A DNA stretch of 64,000 bases, from the NCBI RefSeq assembly GCF_040545425.1, contig NZ_JBEPLW010000003.1; one strand, 5' to 3'. The notes below the pieces were generated by a model. It ran no database searches. It was not told the DNA's origin and saw only the letters and a list, made by a program, of their open reading frames with translations. Numbering within the stretch: the stretch's first letter is position 1; every line of letters begins with the position of its first letter. The translations under genes were made by a program, and so were the position numbers. This stretch comes from Bhargavaea ullalensis (GTDB taxonomy: Bacteria; Bacillota; Bacilli; Bacillales_A; Planococcaceae). This document shows, one piece after another, positions 25,631-33,466 of the stretch.

Positions 25631-26275
25631 TCAGCCGGCAGGGTTTTCAGGGTTTTCAAGAATCCGGAGCGTCAGGCTTTTCACGTCGACTGCGGTCTTT
25701 TCCTTGATGACGTCCTGGACGATTACATCGCGGAAGTAGTCGACACTTGTCCTGAGCGGCATGGCAAGGATCTTTTTCAGCGCAATTTCATACATCTGCA
25801 CAAAATCCGGCTCGGTGTTGCCGCGTTTGAGCTCGGCGTAGGCTTCGTAAAACTGGTCAAGCTTGTCGGCGAGCTCCAACAGTCGGCCTTCCAGTGTGCC
25901 GTCTTTTCCTTCCTTCATCCGGTGGAAAAAGATGTCCTGGAATTCCCCGGGGATTTCGCGGTGGATGAACTTCTCCATCATCTTTTCCTCGACGGTCGCA
26001 AGCATCTGTTTGAGCTCGGGGGAAGAGTGCTTGACCGGTGTTTTGATGTCTCCGATGAATACTTCCGCGAAGTCATGGTTGATCGTCTTTTCATAAAGTG
26101 ATTTCCAGTTGATGGAGGCCCCGTTCATTTCCTCGAGTGTGGCGAAAAACATCGCATACTGGGAAACTTTCCAAGAGTGGGCTGCGACATTATGTTCTTC
26201 AAATTTGAATTTACCCGGTGCACGGATGATCCGTTCCAAGTCGTTCATGCTGGCGAAAAAAGTGTGGATGCCCAT
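25631..26275 (-). CDS. HD-domain hydrolase (YfbR-like)
   Basis: 214-residue HD-superfamily phosphohydrolase. The metal ligands appear as EHNVAAHSWKVSQYA (His about residue 27-32) and INHDFAEVFIGDIKTP (HD at about 65-66), with a later Asp in LADKLDQFYEA. This spacing suits YfbR/YokP-like 5'-nucleotidase or dNTP-clearing HD proteins. ATG 26275 follows GGAAAGGGGACTG; upstream ORF extension lies in the terminator of the next gene. Its substrate cannot be assigned from sequence. Confidence 0.8.
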   Translation of the reverse strand: MGIHTFFASMNDLERIIRAPGKFKFEEHNVAAHSWKVSQYAMFFATLEEMNGASINWKSLYEKTINHDFAEVFIGDIKTPVKHSSPELKQMLATVEEKMMEKFIHREIPGEFQDIFFHRMKEGKDGTLEGRLLELADKLDQFYEAYAELKRGNTEPDFVQMYEIALKKILAMPLRTSVDYFRDVIVQDVIKEKTAVDVKSLTLRILENPENPAG

Positions 26276-26310
26276 TGGCAGTCCCCTTTCCATTGTTTGT
26301 TTTTGAATAG

Positions 26311-26342
26311 TAAAAAGCGCCGCCAGCTGCGGGCGGCGCTTT
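26311..26342 (-). terminator. Terminator after the YflT-domain gene
   Basis: AGCGCCGCC/GGCGGCGCT stem followed on the minus strand by TTTTTAC. Confidence 0.85.
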
Positions 26343-26346
26343 AACA

Positions 26347-26673
26347 TTACGCATTGTCCTGTGCGACCAGAACGAGTTTGCCTTCATCCAATACTTTTTC
26401 GTATTGGTCGGCTTCCTGTGTGGAAAGGCCGACGCCTTCGAATTCGGAACGAAGCTCATCGCCGCGCTTGGCGACGAAGTTTTTCATCGTCTGGAAGAAG
26501 CCGGTTTCGCCGATGCCCGGCGTTTCGACGTCCAGCGCCTTCGCAAGGTCATCTTCGCGCTCTTCGTAGTGCGCAAACAGATAAATGTCATCTTTGTCAT
26601 AGCCCTGATTCACAAGCTTCTCGATTTCATCACGTGCCTGCACACCGTTTTCGACTGATAGAATTTTAACCAT
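26347..26673 (-). CDS. General stress protein, YflT-domain (GSP17M-like)
   Basis: 108-residue soluble protein. The opening VKILSVENGVQARDEIEKLV and NQGYDKDDIYLFAH match the YflT domain found in B. subtilis general stress protein 17M, with the acidic C-terminal half QEADQYEKVLDEGKLVLVAQ. Function in the family is not defined beyond stress induction. AGGAGGGATTCTTGA precedes the ATG. A SigB-type promoter (GTTTAT-N13-GGGTAA) lies 37 bases upstream and a terminator right after, so it is a single-gene SigB unit. Confidence 0.85.
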   Translation of the reverse strand: MVKILSVENGVQARDEIEKLVNQGYDKDDIYLFAHYEEREDDLAKALDVETPGIGETGFFQTMKNFVAKRGDELRSEFEGVGLSTQEADQYEKVLDEGKLVLVAQDNA

Positions 26674-26708
26674 TCAAGAATCCCTCCTGTTTGAGTTCAT
26701 GCTTATCT

Positions 26709-26733
26709 TTACCCGGCCGTCAGAGGGATAAAC
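26709..26733 (-). promoter_or_regulatory. SigB-type promoter of the YflT gene
   Basis: On the minus strand GTTTAT and GGGTAA are 13 bases apart (consensus GTTTAA and GGGTAT). It lies between the sigma-factor stop and the stress-protein start. Confidence 0.75.
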
Positions 26734-26739
26734 GCCGTT

Positions 26740-27252
26740 TCAAGCCCAGTGGTCTTCACACCCCGTCATCCGGTTTCGGAGTTTCCGGAGTAGCCGTTCG
26801 CGCCTTTTTTTGACGCCCGACACGGAAATCCCCTCGAGGCGGGCAATTTCTGCCTGGGACAGCCGCAGTTCAAACAGCCGGTGCAGGAAAAGGCGTTCAG
26901 CTTCATCCAGCCCGGAAACGGCCAGGCGGAGCGCATCCATCCGCGGGTCGCCGTGCTCTGCGCCCGGCGCATCGGCCCATCCCGCCAGGCGCTCGAGCGT
27001 TTCTCCTTCGACCGCCGTGAACGACTCACCGTAGCGCGATTCTTTTTTTAATTCGTCCAGCATCGCCCCGCGGATGGTCCGATGGGCGAACGGCGCAAAG
27101 TGGCCGCGGGACGGATCATATTTTCCAAGTGCCGTCCACAGCGCAAGTCGTGCCGCCTGTCGGAAATTCTCGTGGTCGCGGCGGATATGAAGCAGACGCA
27201 GCATCGACGAAATCATCGGTTCGTATTGTAGAAGCGTTTCTTCCGTTTTCAT
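26740..27252 (-). CDS. Small sigma-70 family RNA polymerase sigma factor
   Basis: 170-residue sigma factor. Region 2 is visible as LLQYEPMISSMLRLLHIRRD to FAPFAHRTIRGAMLDELKKE (about residues 9-75), including the YDPSRG turn before region 2.4. Region 4 is the C-terminal RLSQAEIARLEGISVSGVKK helix-turn-helix (about 133-152) with a basic end. No region 3 is present, which suits ECF-like or ComX/Xpf-type minor sigma factors. ATG 27252 follows GGAAAGGCC; upstream in-frame codons extend into the divergent spacer. No anti-sigma factor is adjacent on the same strand. The target regulon is unknown. Confidence 0.78.
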   Translation of the reverse strand: MKTEETLLQYEPMISSMLRLLHIRRDHENFRQAARLALWTALGKYDPSRGHFAPFAHRTIRGAMLDELKKESRYGESFTAVEGETLERLAGWADAPGAEHGDPRMDALRLAVSGLDEAERLFLHRLFELRLSQAEIARLEGISVSGVKKRRERLLRKLRNRMTGCEDHWA

Positions 27253-27491
27253 AGTGAGGGCCTTTCCGGCCGTGCACGGTTCCTTTGAATTCCCGGGTGA
27301 CTTGATCGTAACCCGCGGCGGTGGGAGGGGCGAACGGCCGTTTCGGCGCACTGACCCTTCAAATCATCGGTTCGCATACTGTGTTCCGGCCGAATGGATG
27401 TGCGGAACCGGTCCGTTCCGAGGCGAAAGTGACGAAAGCCATCGATTTGCAAGAAAAGACGCGGACCGGCAGACGTGCATGCGGTTCCGGC
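27253..27491. other. Divergent spacer between sigma factor and YjlB gene
   Basis: About 240 bases without a supported ORF. An open frame on the plus strand reads in from 27321 but lacks a ribosome site and conserved residues, so I treat it as noncoding. Confidence 0.5.
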
Positions 27492-27516
27492 GGTTATCTC
27501 TTTGTGAGGCGGGTAG
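27492..27516 (+). promoter_or_regulatory. Possible SigB-type promoter of yjlB
   Basis: GGTTATC-N12-GGGTAG on the plus strand, 48 bases before the chosen yjlB start. Weaker match than the one at 26709. Confidence 0.45.
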
Positions 27517-27563
27517 AGGATAAAGTGAATGAAAAATTCCGCTGGAAAGGGATGAAGGCAAAC

Positions 27564-28082
27564 ATGGACGTGCAGGTGCGATCGTTTTTCCTGAAGGACG
27601 ACGGGCGGGTGCCGAACAATCCGGACTTGCCGGTCATTTTCTATCAGAATGCGTATGACGGGGATCCGGGGCCGGGGCCGGACTCGATCCGCGGCTCCTT
27701 CTCCGGCCACGGCTGGACGAACAGTTGGGAAGGGGACGTTTTTGACTATCATCATTACCACACGAACACACACGAAGTGCTCGGCGTCGTGAGAGGGACG
27801 GCCGAGATCCTCCTCGGCGGAGATGCGGGCGAGCGGCTTGAATTGAAGCCGGGGGACGTGGTGCTGCTGCCGGCGGGCACGGCCCACAAGAAACTGGAGT
27901 CATCGGACGATTTTCAAGTGGTCGGCGCTTATCCGGACGGCATGGAGCCGGACCTGAAAGAGCGCGACCCCGCTGAAAAGGCGGCGGCGAAAAACACGAT
28001 CTCCAACGTGCCGGTCCCTGAACAGGATCCGGTGTTCGGCGACGACGAACAAAGCCCGATGTTCCATAAGTGGATCAAATGA
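27564..28082 (+). CDS. yjlB: Cupin-domain protein YjlB
   Basis: 172-residue cupin. The opening MDVQVRSFFLKDDGRVPNNP matches the YjlB N-terminus. The first cupin motif appears as DYHHYHTNTHEVLGVVRGTA (metal-binding His cluster, about residues 58-77) and the second as LKPGDVVLLPAGTAHKK. Length matches B. subtilis YjlB. ATG 27564 is chosen over 27552 because GGAAAGGGATG sits at a better distance. The enzymatic role of YjlB is not established. It is followed by a terminator and has a possible SigB promoter. Confidence 0.85.
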   Translation: MDVQVRSFFLKDDGRVPNNPDLPVIFYQNAYDGDPGPGPDSIRGSFSGHGWTNSWEGDVFDYHHYHTNTHEVLGVVRGTAEILLGGDAGERLELKPGDVVLLPAGTAHKKLESSDDFQVVGAYPDGMEPDLKERDPAEKAAAKNTISNVPVPEQDPVFGDDEQSPMFHKWIK

Positions 28083-28089
28083 CAAAGAA

Positions 28090-28126
28090 GCCCGCAGCGC
28101 CGGATCCAACGGCCGTTGCGGGCTTT
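28090..28126 (+). terminator. Terminator after yjlB
   Basis: GCCCGCA/TGCGGGC stem with a 20-base loop and TTTGATTGT tail. Confidence 0.7.
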
Positions 28127-28177
28127 GATTGTGGTGACAGGAGGGGGAAGATGACTCCGGCTCGAACCGGAAGCTTC

Positions 28178-28240
28178 ATGAATCCACTCACTCCGCCAAC
28201 GCACTCACTCCATTGCCCGATGAATCCCCACGCTGCGCAA
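28178..28240. repeat. 21-bp-period array, alternating units (core AATCCACTCACT)
   Basis: Three units: ATGAATCCACTCACTCCGCC, ACGCACTCACTCCATTGCCC and a decaying third. Same alternating design as the array at 9733. Confidence 0.75.
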
Positions 28241-28281
28241 GCACCACGGTTTGTGTCCGGGAACTCTATCAAAAGTGGCGC

Positions 28282-28386
28282 GAGTGGCGCAAGTTTGGAC
28301 CTGAGTGGCGCAAGTTGGGCTCCGAGTGGCGCAAGTTTGAGCGCGAGTGGCGCAAGTTTCAACCCGAGTGGCGCAAGTTGGCGTTG
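28282..28386. repeat. 21-bp-period tandem array (core GAGTGGCGCAAGTT)
   Basis: Five units at 28282, 28303, 28324, 28345 and 28366; a 14-base invariant core followed by 7 variable bases. It lies 59 bases before the hypothetical gene at 28445. Confidence 0.92.
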
Positions 28387-28444
28387 CGGGCGTGAAAGAG
28401 GGGAGCCAATCCCGTATAATTGAAGAAAGAAAGGGGGGAGCGAC

Positions 28445-29128
28445 ATGGACGAACGGGAAAACCGGGCAACGGGACTGGCTGCCGGACCGTATCCGGACTG
28501 GCCGGAGGCCGGGGGATGGCTGGCCCGCCGGAAGCGCCGTGAGGAATTGCTCGATTATTATTATCCGAAGGGCCAGTTCGAGAAGGAGGCCCGGCGTGAG
28601 ATGAAGACGGTGCTCGCAGAATTCGAGGAGCGTTTCCGGAAATGGTACCCGTCGCTCCCCGACCCGGATTTCATTCAGCTCTACAGGGACAAGCCGGCAT
28701 ACCATGCGCGCAAGGAAGATGTGCGGCACGCGGTCCGGCTCTACCGGGCCAAGGGCATCGGCTGGGGAAAGCTCCAAAAGATCCAGGAGGCGCTCGACCT
28801 GTATTATTTGATGGAGGCACAATCGGCGTATTTCAAGCGGGAAGTCGACAAGGCGGCGAACGCCCAGAAGTGGATCGGTGAAGATCATTTCAGCGGCTTC
28901 TTCCCGGAAGTGGCCGACGCAATGCAGGACCGGCTGAAAGGGCTCGTCCGGAGCGGGTTCGACACTCTGCTGAAACTTCAGGAACAGCAGAACCAGGCCG
29001 AAGCGACGGTGAAGCGTCTCGCCGCCGGCAAAGGGGATCTGTGGGCGCGGGCCGCGGAACTTGCCGGAGACCTGCTGCTTTACCCGCTCAAGCAAATCGG
29101 CAAGGGGAGCAACGGAAAGAGGCACTGA
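28445..29128 (+). CDS. Hypothetical protein, 227 aa, helical
   Basis: A real gene by its GGGGGGAGCGAC ribosome site, codon use like its neighbours and terminator, but I do not recognise it. It is soluble, rich in Arg, Lys and Glu, and probably mostly helical. A segment DYYYPKGQFEKEARREMKT (about residues 37-55) is followed by YPSLPDPDFIQLYRDKPAYH and later AANAQKWIGEDHFSGFF. No membrane span or signal. It is convergent with the DUF697-type GTPase and shares its terminator region. Confidence 0.65.
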   Translation: MDERENRATGLAAGPYPDWPEAGGWLARRKRREELLDYYYPKGQFEKEARREMKTVLAEFEERFRKWYPSLPDPDFIQLYRDKPAYHARKEDVRHAVRLYRAKGIGWGKLQKIQEALDLYYLMEAQSAYFKREVDKAANAQKWIGEDHFSGFFPEVADAMQDRLKGLVRSGFDTLLKLQEQQNQAEATVKRLAAGKGDLWARAAELAGDLLLYPLKQIGKGSNGKRH

Positions 29129-29146
29129 CCGGCACTGAAATAAAAT

Positions 29147-29185
29147 GACCCCCCGTCCGCTCTGTGCAGACGGGGGGTCTTCTTG
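29147..29185. terminator. Hairpin terminator between convergent genes
   Basis: GACCCCCCGTC/GACGGGGGGTC stem with an 11-base loop; short T-containing tails on both sides. Confidence 0.75.
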
Positions 29186-29188
29186 GAT

Positions 29189-30481
29189 TCATTCATTTTC
29201 CTGCTGTTCGTCATATTCGCGCCGGGCATCTTCCACGACCTGCCGAAGCTGGTCTTCCGGAACACCGCGCAAGTAGTAGGCGACGGCGGCTTTGCCGATC
29301 GCGTAAGTACCGCCGCTCGCAATTCCGGCGCTGATCGCAGAACCGGCGCCGGGGAAGAGGAGATTGGCGAATTTGCTTCCCTGCTGGGCGATCATTCGGA
29401 GCGTGAAGCCGGTTGCCCCGATGCCGCCGAGCGACACGAGCAGCTCCCGGGCCGTTCGGAATTCCAGTTCCCTTCCAGACAGATAGGCGATGATCATCAG
29501 AAGGATCGATTGCAGGGTCAGGAGGACGGCGATGTCCGTTGCAATGATCGGACTGAGGGCGACCGTCGCGCTGAGTGCAGAGAAGATCTTGATGAACCGC
29601 TCAGAGATCCGCATGGCGACCCGGTTCAGGCGGACGGTGAGCCCAAGGTGGATCGCCGCCCGCACGTCCAGATTCTCTTCCAAAAAATCCAGCAGTTCCT
29701 CGATTCCGCGCCGGCCGTCAAACGCGATCCTCGGTCCGCCGCCGTCTTCTTCTGGACGCTCCCATTCAATATAGGAAGACACCGGCAGGATGGCCGTCGC
29801 TTCCAGCCCGTGCTCATCGAAGATCCGTGCGAGCTGTGCCTTTTTCTCGCTGATCAGGTTCAATTTTTCAACCGGATAGCCATCCGGTTCTTTGATTCTC
29901 GACGGATTCAGCTCATCGATATGGGTGAGGATCGCGACGAGCGGCAGATCTCCGCCTGTCTTGTCCATCAGTTTTTTCGTCGCGATGACGTCTTTGTCGA
30001 TATGGCCGCGCTCTGTCGCTTTCTGCAAAAACAGCAGGGCATCCGGCCGGAATTCCCGGACGACTTCGGTGAGTTCATCTTCCGCTTTCGTGTTGAATGT
30101 TTCCGACTCGCCGATCCCGCGTGTGTCGATCACTTCGAAATACACCTGTCCGTCGGCTTCATATGTGAATTTTCGGGCTTCCTTCGTCCCGATCTCCACG
30201 TCGCTCACTTCCGCAAGATACTTGCCGCTCATCGCGTTGACGAGGCTGCTTTTTCCGACGCCGGTCCGTCCGACGAGGACAAACCGCGGCGGACGCGGAT
30301 TTTTCAACCCTTCCAGCAGATCGCCGAGGTCCTCATCATCCGTGATGGCCTCGATCAGCTTCTTGCGTTGCTTGTCCGACACCAGATTTCCCGGGACCTT
30401 CTGCAGCAGATCCTCTATGTAATTGTTCAGATTCCCGATGTGGGTGAGGCGCTTCTGCATTTCTTCAAATTTCGGATTCAT
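29189..30481 (-). CDS. Membrane-associated GTPase (DUF697-like C-terminus)
   Basis: 430-residue TRAFAC-type GTPase. G1 is GRTGVGKSS (about residues 71-79), G3 is IDTRGIGES (about 118-126), and G4 appears as LTHIDELN, an unusual THID in place of NKxD/TKxD. The last 150 residues contain two or three hydrophobic segments (LSPIIATDIAVLLTLQSILL, then SLGGIGATGFTLRM) with a Gly-rich hairpin like DUF697, which suggests membrane association. Role in the cell is not known. GGATGGGCGGAA precedes the ATG. Confidence 0.8.
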   Translation of the reverse strand: MNPKFEEMQKRLTHIGNLNNYIEDLLQKVPGNLVSDKQRKKLIEAITDDEDLGDLLEGLKNPRPPRFVLVGRTGVGKSSLVNAMSGKYLAEVSDVEIGTKEARKFTYEADGQVYFEVIDTRGIGESETFNTKAEDELTEVVREFRPDALLFLQKATERGHIDKDVIATKKLMDKTGGDLPLVAILTHIDELNPSRIKEPDGYPVEKLNLISEKKAQLARIFDEHGLEATAILPVSSYIEWERPEEDGGGPRIAFDGRRGIEELLDFLEENLDVRAAIHLGLTVRLNRVAMRISERFIKIFSALSATVALSPIIATDIAVLLTLQSILLMIIAYLSGRELEFRTARELLVSLGGIGATGFTLRMIAQQGSKFANLLFPGAGSAISAGIASGGTYAIGKAAVAYYLRGVPEDQLRQVVEDARREYDEQQENE

Positions 30482-30624
30482 TTCCGCCCATCCTCCCGTC
30501 CATTCATTTACTCCATTATGTCCCTATACCCGGCAAACGCGCCAACAAGACATGCCGCGACGCAGAACTGACACGGGAACGGTTGTTTTTTGAATTAAAA
30601 CCTGTGTGGCGGACGCTGTTGTGC

Positions 30625-31100
30625 TAAGTGCGACGGTTGCTGTAAGTGCGAACTCCCCGCGCTAAGTGCGAAATGGTTGCTGTAAGTGCGAAAACCCTGC
30701 TCTAAGTGCGAACCGGTCGCTGTAAGTGCGAACTTCCTGCTCTAAGTGCGAAATGGTTACTGTAAGTGCGAAAACCCTGCTCTAAGTGCGAAATGGTTAC
30801 TGTAAGTGCGATTTCCTCACTCTAAGTGCGAACCGGTTGCTGTAAGTGCGAACTCCCCGCGCTAAGTGCGAACCGGTTGCTGTAAGTGCGAAAACCCTGC
30901 TCTAAGTGCGAAATGGTTACTGTAAGTGCGAACTCCCTGCTCTAAGTGCGAAATGGTTACTGTAAGTGCGATTTCCTCACTCTAAGTGCGAACCGATCCC
31001 TGTAAGTGCGAACTCCCCGCGCTAAGTGCGAACCGATCCCTGTAAGTGCGAACTCCTCGCGCTAAGTGCGAAACAGTCGCTGGAAGGGCGATTTCCCAGC
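30625..31100. repeat. Large 20-bp-period tandem array (core TAAGTGCGAA), 23 units
   Basis: TAAGTGCG occurs 23 times: at 30625, then from 30643 to 31063 at exact 20-base steps, plus a decayed copy near 31083. Odd and even units differ: one type begins TGTAAGTGCG, the other CTAAGTGCG preceded by T or G, so the higher period is 40 bp. The filler is drawn from a few variants (AACTCCCCGC, AAATGGTTAC, AACCGGTTGC, ATTTCCTCAC). It fills most of the 750-base gap between two minus-strand genes. Confidence 0.95.
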
Positions 31101-31234
31101 GTGTTGACCCTGGACGTAGAAGTGTTCATCGCATCCGTGGGTCTTCAATGCACGCTGCCGTTTTGCGGGAAGCAAGATGAACGGGCAACCCGAAAAAACC
31201 GCCCCGGCGCGGAAGCACCGGGGCGGCTGGGCCG

Positions 31235-31651
31235 TCAGGAGAAGTTCACGTCCTGCGGCGGCTGGCCTTTTTTATTCATGACGCGCATTGAGTCGGGTTC
31301 GATCTTCAGGATGACGAGGTCCGGGTCGTTTGGACCGTCGAACCAGCCCTTCATCGCATCGTTCCATACTTTGTCGATGAGTCCCTTGTCGTCCGTCACT
31401 GAAGCGGATCCGGATATCTCCAGGAATTCATCTCCAAATCCTTCTCCGTCATACCCGATCAAAATATGAGTATGCGGGTTGGCTTCGAGTTCGTCGACTT
31501 TGTCGGTCTTCTTCGAGGTGGCCGTATACATCGTGAAGCCGTCGTTGAAGAATGTCATGTAGCGGCTGAACGGCTTGCCGTCCTGGACCGTCGCCATCGT
31601 TCCGATCATGCTTTCATCGAGGATCTTCTTCGCTGTTTCTTTTGCGGACAT
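31235..31651 (-). CDS. Pyridoxamine 5'-phosphate oxidase-like general stress protein (GSP26/YdaG-like)
   Basis: 138-residue split-barrel flavin-fold protein. The sequence KILDESMIGTMATVQDGKPF, then SRYMTFFNDGFTMYTATSKK, is the pattern of the YdaG/GSP26 group, with the C-terminal KIEPDSMRVM. These proteins probably bind FMN or a related cofactor; the reaction is not known. ATG 31651 follows CAGGAGGCGCTAGC. A SigB-like promoter lies upstream at 31688-31713, in keeping with YdaG of B. subtilis. Confidence 0.82.
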   Translation of the reverse strand: MSAKETAKKILDESMIGTMATVQDGKPFSRYMTFFNDGFTMYTATSKKTDKVDELEANPHTHILIGYDGEGFGDEFLEISGSASVTDDKGLIDKVWNDAMKGWFDGPNDPDLVILKIEPDSMRVMNKKGQPPQDVNFS

Positions 31652-31687
31652 GCTAGCGCCTCCTGTCTGATTCCATTCTCCAGTAAT

Positions 31688-31713
31688 CTTCCCTCCGGAG
31701 AGCATGATTAAAC
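31688..31713 (-). promoter_or_regulatory. Possible SigB-type promoter of the GSP26-like gene
   Basis: GTTTAA and GGGAAG on the minus strand, 14 bases apart. The -35 is perfect; the -10 differs from GGGTAT at two positions. Confidence 0.5.
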
Positions 31714-31720
31714 GGGGCGG

Positions 31721-33178
31721 TCACTTGTCCCGGTCTTCGTAGAACACCTTGAAGTCCGGGTCGACGGTTCCGATGTTCAGGTAGCGGGCTTTGTAATCCC
31801 GCAGCAGGGCAAAGAACTTCTTGCTCAGGAACAGGAGCACGACCAGGTTGATGAACGTCGGGATGGCCGTCGTGATGTCCGCGAAATACCAGACATATTT
31901 GCCCGGCAGCTGATAAAACACCGCATAGATGACGAGCAGCAGGCCGGGAAGCGGATAGATCCATTTGAACAGGAACAAAATCCGGTTTTTTGCCTGGATG
32001 CTGCGGTCGGTCGAGAAGATGTGGCGCAGAAGAACTTCATAATACGTATACCAGCCGGTTGTGGTGGTGAGCCCGAACAGGAAGACAGACACCGTGATGA
32101 TGTAGCGGCCGGCAGACCCCACGCCTTCCTCGAATGCCGCGAGCGTCAGGGTGGCGCCGTCGAGCCCGGTTGACCAGACGCCGGTCACAATGATGGTCAG
32201 TGCCGTAATCGAACAGATGATGATTGTGTCGATGAATACCTCGGCAGCGCCCCACAGCCCTTGTTTGACCGGGTGGCTGGTTTTCGCGGTGGAATGGATC
32301 ATCGGGGAAGTTCCCCATCCGGCCTCGTTGCTGTAGACCGCGCGGGCAACGCCCATCTGGATGACTTGTGCAATCGCAGCTCCCGTAAATCCGCCGACAG
32401 CGGCCATGCCGGTGAAGGCACTGTTAAAAATCATCTTGAAAACCGGAATGATTTCAGAGGCGTTTGAGAAAATGATGAACAGCCCCGCCAGCAGGTAAAA
32501 CGCGCACATGAATGGAATAATCTTCGAAGCGGTTTCGCCGATCCGCTTGATCCCGCCGAGAATGATGATGTAAATGCCAATCACATAAATGAGGGCGGAC
32601 GGGATAAGTCCGAAACCGAATGTCGAATCAATCGCCTCGGCGACCGTATAGTTTTGAAGCGTGATGAAGAAGGTTGCGAAAATGCCGAAGCCGAACAGGA
32701 TGGCGGGGATTTTCCACCATTTGATGTTGTGCTCCTCGCCGAGTCCTTTTTGCATGTAGTACGTCGGACCGCCGTACGGGTCCCCTTTTTCGTCAGAGTT
32801 CCGGTAATGCACGGCAAGCGTGACTTCAACCATTTTGGTCATCATTGAAAACAGGGCAGTGAGCCACATCCAGAAAACCGCTCCCGGTCCGCCGACCGCG
32901 ATCGCCGTCGCCACGCCGCCGATGTTTCCGACGCCGACGCTGCCGCCGATGGCAGTTGCTACAGCCTGGAACGGTGTGAGAATGCCTTTCTCCGATTCTG
33001 ATTCCTTGCGGTCCTTCTTGGAAAATACTTTGCCGAATGTAGCCTTAAAGATATGTGGCAAGTGTGTGATCTGGAACACCTTACTGCCGACCGTAAAATA
33101 AAGTGCCACGAACAATACCGTAAAGATGAGCGGCAACCCCCAGAGCCACCCGACGATCTTTTCCAAAATCTGCTCCAT
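31721..33178 (-). CDS. Sodium:alanine symporter (AGCS family)
   Basis: 485-residue permease that imports alanine or glycine with Na+. Family signatures include GGSVGVGNIGGVATAIAVGG (first third) and the YSNEAGWGTSPMIHSTAKT block (about residue 283). About eleven membrane spans are visible. Start ATG 33178 follows AAAGGGGGAAGGCAG. The 5' leader contains a small stem (CATTC/GAATG) but no complete riboswitch. It stands alone upstream of the stress-protein gene, on the same strand. Confidence 0.92.
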   Translation of the reverse strand: MEQILEKIVGWLWGLPLIFTVLFVALYFTVGSKVFQITHLPHIFKATFGKVFSKKDRKESESEKGILTPFQAVATAIGGSVGVGNIGGVATAIAVGGPGAVFWMWLTALFSMMTKMVEVTLAVHYRNSDEKGDPYGGPTYYMQKGLGEEHNIKWWKIPAILFGFGIFATFFITLQNYTVAEAIDSTFGFGLIPSALIYVIGIYIIILGGIKRIGETASKIIPFMCAFYLLAGLFIIFSNASEIIPVFKMIFNSAFTGMAAVGGFTGAAIAQVIQMGVARAVYSNEAGWGTSPMIHSTAKTSHPVKQGLWGAAEVFIDTIIICSITALTIIVTGVWSTGLDGATLTLAAFEEGVGSAGRYIITVSVFLFGLTTTTGWYTYYEVLLRHIFSTDRSIQAKNRILFLFKWIYPLPGLLLVIYAVFYQLPGKYVWYFADITTAIPTFINLVVLLFLSKKFFALLRDYKARYLNIGTVDPDFKVFYEDRDK

Positions 33179-33363
33179 TCTGCCTTCCCCCTTTGTCTCC
33201 TTCAGTTATCCGCTTTGTCTTGGGTGCCTGCATTCTATGGCGAATGATTCTCCCGCATAATTGTTTTCGGGATTAGACAATATAATAGCGTTCTTTCGAC
33301 AAGAAAGGTAACGTTAATTGAATTATCAAAACAAATAGGTATTAAGTCATGGGTTCGCGCCCC

Positions 33364-33397
33364 AAAAAGCACCCCGGTCGCCTGGGCGAGGGGTGCA
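33364..33397 (-). terminator. Terminator after the SLH nucleotidase
   Basis: GCACCCC/GGGGTGC stem with nested GGCGACC region; TTTTTGGGG follows on the minus strand. Confidence 0.8.
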
Positions 33398-33466
33398 AGA
33401 GTGGTACATATGGGGGGACTGCCGGGATGGCGGAGAATTGAAAAGCCCCCGGCGGAAACTGTTTCT

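Noticed and set aside
27321..27563. 81-residue N-terminal extension of YjlB
   Set aside because: No ribosome site for the upstream start; the extension has no conservation pattern and runs through the candidate promoter.
30625..31100. CRISPR array
   Set aside because: The period is 20 bp with 8-10 base cores and low-diversity fillers; real CRISPRs have 23-50 base repeats with unique spacers of about 30, and no cas gene is present.
33179..33300. Glycine riboswitch upstream of the alanine symporter
   Set aside because: GGGAGA and CAGGCACC fragments are present, but the conserved P3 element (GCCGAAGGnGCAA type) is missing and the leader is too short.
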